Source: JBPCOB01 sp051000715 (GTDB lineage Bacteria > Actinomycetota > Actinomycetes > JALYNC01). Taken from it: DNA of 9,580 bases. The translations under genes and the position numbers were made by a program. Numbering within the stretch: the stretch's first letter is position 1; every line of letters starts with the position of its first letter. Of this stretch, positions 6,380 to 9,580 are shown one piece after another. Where the stretch lies: NCBI GenBank assembly GCA_051000715.1, contig JBPCOB010000203.1, positions 1 to 9,580 on the forward strand, in the 5' to 3' direction. The notes beneath the pieces are model-generated. The model worked only from the letters and a program-made list of their open reading frames with translations, did no database searches and was not told the DNA's origin.

Positions 6380-7357
6380 GTGGGCGCGGACTCGGGGGGT
6401 ACAGCCGTCGCGGCCGGACGCACCCCGCTGGAGCCGTTGGCGCGTCCGGCGGCTGTGCACCGACCACCGGTCGCGGATCTCGGCCTGCTCGTCGTCGCGG
6501 TGCTCGCGGTGTCGACCTCCGGCCCGCTCATAGCCGCCGCCGCGGCGCCCGCACTGGCCATCGCGTTCTACCGCAACGCCATGGCCAGTGGACTGCTGCT
6601 GCCGTGGGCGCTGTCCCGGTGCCGCGCCGAGCTGCGCGGCCTCAACCGGCGGGAGTGGCGGCTCGCGCTCCTCGCCGGCGCGCTGCTGGCGGCGCACTTC
6701 GCCGCCTGGACGCCGGCGCTGACCCGAACGTCGGTGGCCTCGGCCACCGCGCTGGTCGCGACCCAGCCGGTCTGGGCCGCGCTCATCGCGCATCTGCGCG
6801 GGTCGACGATTCCTACGAGCGCATGGGCCGGGATCGCACTGTCCGTGGTGGGTGTGGCCCTGTTGTCCGGGATCGACTTCTCGGTCTCGACCCGGGCACT
6901 GTCCGGCGACGGGCTGGCGTTGGTCGGCGGCATCTTCGCCGCGATGTATGTCACCGCCGGCGCGGAGGTGCGGCGCAGTGTGGGTACGACGGCGTACACG
7001 CTGATCTGCTACAGCAGCACCTCGGCACTGCTGCTGGTCGCCTGCCTGGCGACCAGGTCCTCGCTCGGCGGGTACCGGCCGGTCACCTGGCTCCAGCTGC
7101 TGGCGTTGACCGCCGGTGCCCAACTGCTGGGGCACTCGGTGATCAATAGGGTCTTGCGGACGACCAGCCCGACCGTCGTCTCCCTCGCCATCCTGTTGGA
7201 GGTGCCGGGGGCCGCGCTGATCGCCGCGGCCTTTCTCCACCAGCGGCCCTCGGCCGCGGCGATTCCGGCGGCGGCCTTGCTGCTGGCGGGGATCGGCCTG
7301 GTGGTCGGCGTCCGCGGCAACCGCGGAGAAGTCCCGACCGCACTCGACGTCGACTGA
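6380..7357 (+). CDS. EamA/DMT superfamily transporter, probable metabolite exporter
   Basis: A 325-residue inner-membrane transporter of the drug/metabolite family with about ten predicted helices in two EamA repeats, about 34-163 and 175-311. Family marks in the first repeat are AIAFYRNAMASG after helix 2 and HFAAWTPALTRTSVASATAL. The second repeat carries GHSVINRVLRTTSPTVVSLA followed by LEVPGAAL. The N-terminal 33 residues are cytoplasmic and low in complexity. DMT proteins export amino acids, nucleobases or drugs by ion exchange; the substrate cannot be read from sequence. The GTG at 6380 has no Shine-Dalgarno. GATACT lies 6 bp upstream, a weaker version of the leaderless pattern seen elsewhere in the window, so the gene may have its own promoter besides read-through from phzF 39 bp upstream. 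Length and topology are normal. Confidence 0.92.
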   Translation: MGADSGGTAVAAGRTPLEPLARPAAVHRPPVADLGLLVVAVLAVSTSGPLIAAAAAPALAIAFYRNAMASGLLLPWALSRCRAELRGLNRREWRLALLAGALLAAHFAAWTPALTRTSVASATALVATQPVWAALIAHLRGSTIPTSAWAGIALSVVGVALLSGIDFSVSTRALSGDGLALVGGIFAAMYVTAGAEVRRSVGTTAYTLICYSSTSALLLVACLATRSSLGGYRPVTWLQLLALTAGAQLLGHSVINRVLRTTSPTVVSLAILLEVPGAALIAAAFLHQRPSAAAIPAAALLLAGIGLVVGVRGNRGEVPTALDVD

Positions 7358-7410
7358 GTTCCAAGCCAACGGCAACCAGCCGCGGAGCAGTGACCTTACT
7401 CGGCCAACGA

Positions 7411-7479
7411 CAGTTTGCTCGGTGGCGCGGGGCACAAATCGGACAACTCGCGCTGCCGCACGCGTGGGCGAGCAAACTG
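7411..7479. repeat. 11-bp perfect inverted repeat that can fold into a long stem-loop
   Basis: CAGTTTGCTCG (7411-7421) and CGAGCAAACTG (7469-7479) are perfect reverse complements across 47 bp. Inside them CGCG (7426-7429) can pair with 7461-7464 and GGCA (7431-7434) with TGCC (7454-7457), giving a layered hairpin. It starts 54 bp after the EamA stop and ends about 100 bp before the secreted-protein gene. It could be a terminator without a T-tract, a structured 5' leader or a mobile-element remnant; none is proven. The rest of the 223-bp gap (7358-7580) shows no convincing promoter or gene. Confidence 0.5.
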
Positions 7480-7580
7480 GCGGTGACGCCCAGCCCGCAG
7501 GAGGTCCTAGTACCAACATCCCATGGACGGTGCCGCCCCTCCCGCCGAACACTGATGGCACCGACGACAGGGGAAGCCCC

Positions 7581-7973
7581 ATGAGGCGACACGTTCGGCT
7601 GGCAGTGACCGTCGCAACGGTGCTAGCAGCGACATTAGGTACTTCTCAAGGCGCTATGGCCGATGGCGGCGGTGGTGGCGGTGGTGGAACGCCCCCACCG
7701 CCTTCCGGACCACCGGTGCCGGCCAGCATCTCCGTGTCTCCTTCCAAGATCGCCCTCGGCGGTAGCGGCACCGGGAAGGTAACCCTCACCGGCGTCGCGA
7801 CGTCCGCCGTTACGGTGACGATCTCCGATGACTACCAGAACAGTCCCGCCGTCGCCACGATGCCGCAGTCCGTGACGGTGCCGGCCGGCTCATCGTCGGC
7901 GACGTTCGCCATCTCCGGCGGGAAGGCTAGAGCACCCGCCACTCCCTCAGCACCTCGAGCAGGGAGTCGGTGA
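7581..7973 (+). CDS. Secreted protein with one Ig-like beta-sandwich repeat, probably truncated
   Basis: A 130-residue exported protein. Residues 1-27 are a signal peptide: MRRHVR, a hydrophobic core, and AMA as a likely signal-peptidase cleavage site. A Gly8 run at 29-36 and a Pro-rich linker follow. Residues about 47-112 form one Ig-like repeat (ISVSPSKIALGGSGTGKVTL, QSVTVPAGSSSATFAIS), a module usually found in tandem arrays of large extracellular proteins. The last strand is missing. After ATFAISGG the frame runs into the complement of the NUDIX gene's 3' end, giving a low-complexity tail of 16 residues, and the stop lies 47 bp inside that gene. This looks like the stub of a longer gene cut by deletion. 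AGGGGA at 7569-7574 supports the ATG at 7581. Codon use is less GC-biased than the neighbours and codon 19 is TTA. Binding partner and role are unknown; an intact short secreted protein cannot be excluded. Confidence 0.65.
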   Translation: MRRHVRLAVTVATVLAATLGTSQGAMADGGGGGGGGTPPPPSGPPVPASISVSPSKIALGGSGTGKVTLTGVATSAVTVTISDDYQNSPAVATMPQSVTVPAGSSSATFAISGGKARAPATPSAPRAGSR

Positions 7974-8379
7974 GCTGGAGCTGGGTCAACGCCTCGACGT
8001 CGTACCAGCCGACATCGCTGGCATCGTCGCCGGCGCGCAGTACGCCGCCCGAGACCGTGCACGCGTGGTCGGTGATGGCGTAGATCCCGCCCTCCGGTCG
8101 CGGCCACTCGACACTGCCGACCGACCGACCGACGCGCACGCTCAGGCCCGTCTCCTCGGCCACCTCGCGGGCCAGCGCCTGCTCCGGTGTCTCGCCGGGC
8201 TCGATCCGACCACCCGGCAGCGACCAGCGCCCGGTGGCCGGTGGGCGGCCCCGACGGACCAGCAGCAGTCGGCCTCCCTCGTCGCGAATCACCGCACCAA
8301 CGCAGGGGACGACTTCCGGGCCTTGCGGTCCGCTTCCGGCTGCTTCGCCGAAGCGCACGCCGTGAGATCCTGGCGGCAT
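7927..8379 (-). CDS. NUDIX hydrolase
   Basis: A 150-residue NUDIX-family pyrophosphohydrolase that cleaves nucleoside diphosphate linked to another group X, using Mg2+ or Mn2+. The full NUDIX box is present: G57, E63, R71, E72, E75, E76 and G78, within GGRIEPGETPEQALAREVAE. The preceding VVPCVGAVIRDEGGRLLLVR and RWSLPGG are the usual first strands, and the C-terminal helix is LTDSLLEVLREW. Substrate is not predictable; the short sanitiser-like form fits an oxidised nucleotide, NADH or dNTP. The ATG at 8379 has AAGGA 8 bp upstream. A GTG at 8358 (codon 8) with its own AGGA is an equally good start and would avoid the head-to-head overlap with the next gene. The 3' end is overlapped by the truncated secreted-protein frame. 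Confidence 0.9.
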   Translation of the reverse strand: MPPGSHGVRFGEAAGSGPQGPEVVPCVGAVIRDEGGRLLLVRRGRPPATGRWSLPGGRIEPGETPEQALAREVAEETGLSVRVGRSVGSVEWPRPEGGIYAITDHACTVSGGVLRAGDDASDVGWYDVEALTQLQLTDSLLEVLREWRVL

Positions 8380-8545
8380 GAAGACCATCCTTGTCCTCGC
8401 CGTGATCGCGCTCGCCGTGGCGGTCGGTTTCGTGCTCTTCGGGGGGGTCGGTCCCCGGACGGTGGTCCGCCGACGGGTGGTCGACCGGCCGTCCCGGGTA
8501 CGTCGTCGGGTGGTGACCGAAGAGGTCGACGACGTCATCGAGTAG
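8378..8545 (+). CDS. Small single-helix membrane protein, 55 residues, function unknown
   Basis: This short frame encodes MKTILVLAVIALAVAVGFVL, a membrane helix at about 3-23. A strongly basic segment holds two copies of a VRRRVV motif (about 30-35 and 41-46), and the tail is acidic (EEVDDVIE). The positive-inside rule suggests that the C-terminal part is cytoplasmic. Codon use is clean and GC-rich at third positions and the frame ends in TAG. I do not recognise the family. Its ATG shares the palindrome CATG (8377-8380) with the longest reading of the opposing NUDIX gene. There is no strong Shine-Dalgarno; GATCCT ends 6 bp before the ATG. A GC hairpin follows the stop. The charge pattern would suit a membrane-tethered interaction with nucleic acid or an acidic protein, but that is speculation. 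Confidence 0.6.
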   Translation: MKTILVLAVIALAVAVGFVLFGGVGPRTVVRRRVVDRPSRVRRRVVTEEVDDVIE

Positions 8546-8550
8546 GCGGT

Positions 8551-8568
8551 GCGCCCGTCGCCGGGCGT
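8551..8568 (+). terminator. GC-rich hairpin after the small membrane protein gene
   Basis: CGCCCG (8552-8557) and CGGGCG (8562-8567) form a 6-bp stem with a TCGC loop, extended by a G-U pair at 8551/8568. It begins 6 bp after the TAG stop. No T-tract follows, so termination strength is uncertain. The remainder of the 80-bp gap up to 8625 holds a possible promoter for the next gene. Confidence 0.35.
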
Positions 8569-8589
8569 GACCGGCCGCGTGCCGGTTGG

Positions 8590-8619
8590 TTGACGTACGC
8601 CGGCCCACGGGCCACCGTT
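8590..8619 (+). promoter_or_regulatory. Weak promoter candidate for the DUF6758 gene
   Basis: TTGACG at 8590-8595 is a good -35 box. The hexamer 18 bp later, ACCGTT (8614-8619), is a poor -10 but ends 6 bp before the GTG at 8626, as in the leaderless starts elsewhere in the window. GGCCC and GGGCC at 8602-8613 make a short palindrome in the spacer that might be a regulator site. Confidence 0.25.
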
Positions 8620-8625
8620 GCAGGG

Positions 8626-9264
8626 GTGCGGCCCCAGCCGACCTGTCCTCGCTGCGCCGGCCCGCTGCGCCCCCCCGGCCTGTGGTCGAGCGAGTGGACG
8701 TGCGCGGGGCACGGCGGCGTGGCGCCCTTTTCGCTGGCGCCCCGACCCTGCCTGGAAGCGCTGGATCACGTGTGCTCGGGTGCTCAGGTGCCGCTGTGGC
8801 TGCCCTTCCCCATGCCCACCGGCTGGTTGGTGAGCGGCGTCGGGTCCGCGGGTGACGAGCGGACCGGTGCCCGCGCCACCCTGCTGGCCTGTTCCGGGCC
8901 GGCGCCCCTGGGCGGACCCGCCGACCTGGTGCTGGTCGCGGAGGAGCCGGGCGTCGGACTCGGCGCCCGCTTCGCGGCGTTGCCCGCGCCCGACCCCGGT
9001 CCGGACATCAGCGCGATGGCGCCGCAGGCCAAGGTCGAGGCAGCCAGCCACCCGACCCCGCTATGGGCCCTGCCAGGCGACGACCGGGCGGCCTTCGTGG
9101 GAGAGGCCAAGGGCCTGTGGCTGTGGGCCGTCCTCTGGCCGGCCGCCGCCGGGTTGCTGCTGTTGGAGGACCTGACTCTGCTCGACCTTCGCGAGGGCAT
9201 TCCGGCGGCCGCCGTGGACTTCGGCTCGCTCTCACCGCGGCTGACCGAGCCCTTCCCCGGCTGA
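8626..9264 (+). CDS. DUF6758 family protein with N-terminal zinc-ribbon motif
   Basis: A 212-residue protein resembling the actinobacterial DUF6758 family, which has no assigned function. It begins MRPQPTCPRCAGPLRPPGLW. C7, C10, C26 and H29 form a CxxC...CxxH pattern likely to bind zinc. The rest has family-like blocks: PLWLPFPMPTGWLVSGVG, SGPAPLGGPADLVLVAEEPG, GLGARFAALP, PTPLWALPG, GEAKGLWLWAVLWP and LSPRLTEPFPG. There is no signal peptide or clear multi-pass membrane region. The hydrophobic stretch at about 166-183 is probably buried core. The GTG at 8626 is chosen because it puts the conserved cysteines at the usual N-terminal position; the much longer upstream reading runs antisense through the NUDIX gene. 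It precedes a PHP-domain gene by 49 bp on the same strand. From memory, Streptomyces genomes also place these two families together. Confidence 0.85.
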   Translation: MRPQPTCPRCAGPLRPPGLWSSEWTCAGHGGVAPFSLAPRPCLEALDHVCSGAQVPLWLPFPMPTGWLVSGVGSAGDERTGARATLLACSGPAPLGGPADLVLVAEEPGVGLGARFAALPAPDPGPDISAMAPQAKVEAASHPTPLWALPGDDRAAFVGEAKGLWLWAVLWPAAAGLLLLEDLTLLDLREGIPAAAVDFGSLSPRLTEPFPG

Positions 9265-9267
9265 GCC

Positions 9268-9294
9268 CGCGCGGTCGGCAAGCCGCAACGCGCG
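9268..9294 (+). terminator. Imperfect GC hairpin between the DUF6758 and PHP genes
   Basis: CGCGCG at 9268-9273 pairs with 9289-9294 and CGG at 9276-9278 with CCG at 9283-9285 around a CAAG loop, with a small internal loop. It begins 4 bp after the DUF6758 stop and has no T-tract. It could weaken read-through into the PHP gene, or simply be GC-rich spacer. Confidence 0.3.
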
Positions 9295-9313
9295 TCGCCG
9301 TCGGAGATAGCAT

Positions 9314-9580
9314 GTGATCACCGCCGTCTCCCGGAGTTCTCCGCTGCGCATCGACCTGCACACCCACAGCACCGCGTCCGACGGCACCACCACGCCGGCC
9401 GACCTGCTCGGGCTGGCCGCCGCGGCGGCCGTCGACGTGTTGGCGCTGACCGACCACGACACGACCGGAGGGTGGTCCGCGGGGGGCACCACGCTGCCGA
9501 ACGGAATGACGATTGTTTGGGGCGCGGAGGTCTCCCTCCAGGACCCCGACACCAGTGGTTCACGGGTCCGCATCCACCTC
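9314..9580 (+). CDS. PHP-domain metal-dependent phosphoesterase (N-terminal part, runs off the window)
   Basis: The first 89 residues of a PHP (polymerase and histidinol phosphatase) domain protein. Metal-ligand motifs appear in the canonical order: HTH at 16-18 in IDLHTHS, D23 in ASDGT, TDHDT at 46-50 with H48, and E72 in GAEVS. The spacing is that of the stand-alone COG0613 group, which includes TrpH/YciV-type enzymes that remove phosphate or nucleotides from small nucleic acids and 3',5'-bisphosphates. The exact substrate needs the missing C-terminal part. The GTG at 9314 is chosen because GGAG at 9303-9306 lies 7 bp upstream; the ATG two bases earlier hits TGA at once. It follows the DUF6758 gene by 49 bp. 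The frame is open to the last base, so the gene is truncated by the window, not by mutation. Confidence 0.9.
   Translation, partial: MITAVSRSSPLRIDLHTHSTASDGTTTPADLLGLAAAAAVDVLALTDHDTTGGWSAGGTTLPNGMTIVWGAEVSLQDPDTSGSRVRIHL

Noticed and set aside
7315..7387. Direct repeat CGGCAACC...GCGGAG at 7315-7328 and 7370-7387
   Set aside because: Only 8 and 6 matching bases with a 4-base insertion; too short and common in this composition to call a duplication.
6344..7582. 412-codon - strand open frame opposite the EamA transporter
   Set aside because: The + strand protein has unmistakable DMT repeats and helices; the antisense product is low-complexity Arg/Gly/Gln sequence.
7390..7584. 64-codon + strand frame and the 7422 start for the secreted gene
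   Set aside because: Neither gives a signal peptide at the N-terminus or has a ribosome site; the ATG at 7581 has both.
8380..9051. NUDIX frame extended upstream to 9051
   Set aside because: The extension is antisense to the small membrane protein and DUF6758 genes and adds no recognisable domain.
1..9580. tRNA, rRNA, CRISPR arrays, insertion-sequence transposases or attachment sites
   Set aside because: Nothing with cloverleaf, repeat-spacer, transposase or tRNA-end character was seen on either strand.

Overview
The window is high-GC DNA with the codon habits of an actinomycete: GTG starts are common, third positions are nearly all G or C, and only one in-frame TTA codon was found. Gene content and order suggest the chromosomal core of an actinobacterium, most likely a member of the Micromonosporaceae. 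That family assignment is inference from gene content, not a database match. No tRNA, rRNA, CRISPR array or insertion sequence was recognised.

Left part (1-3639). The 3' end of an unidentified gene, possibly the anti-sigma factor of an ECF system, is followed on the + strand by a membrane-anchored HtrA/DegP-type serine protease and the twin-arginine translocase subunit TatB. This matches the sigE-rseA-htrA-tatB order known from mycobacteria and points to envelope quality control and export. Converging on tatB from the - strand is an Mrp/ApbC-type Fe-S carrier ATPase. It is divergent from a MarR-family regulator, and the 127-bp gap between them carries a promoter for mrp, a leaderless-type start for marR and an inverted repeat that is a good candidate operator.

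Middle part (3629-7357). On the - strand, a soluble PRC-barrel/MgtE_N/CBS protein lacking the MgtE membrane channel overlaps by 14 bp a small two-helix DUF1003 membrane protein. They look like a translationally coupled pair of magnesium-linked or other sensing function. Divergent from them are a PhzF-family enzyme, preceded by a possible 10-codon leaderless leader ORF, and a ten-helix EamA/DMT exporter.

Right part (7358-9580). A spacer with an 11-bp perfect inverted repeat leads to a secreted protein holding one Ig-like beta-sandwich repeat. It appears truncated: its last codons are read through the 3' end of an opposing NUDIX hydrolase gene, so this is the most likely site of past rearrangement. 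A 55-residue single-helix membrane protein starts head-to-head with the NUDIX gene. It is followed by a zinc-ribbon DUF6758 protein and the start of a PHP-domain phosphoesterase that runs off the window.

Most of the window is ordinary housekeeping sequence. The points most worth checking are the possible split MgtE/DUF1003 module, the truncated secreted gene with its flanking stem-loop, the recurring leaderless start architecture including the phzF leader ORF, and the mrp/marR operator. I do not see a clear new defence or biosynthetic system.
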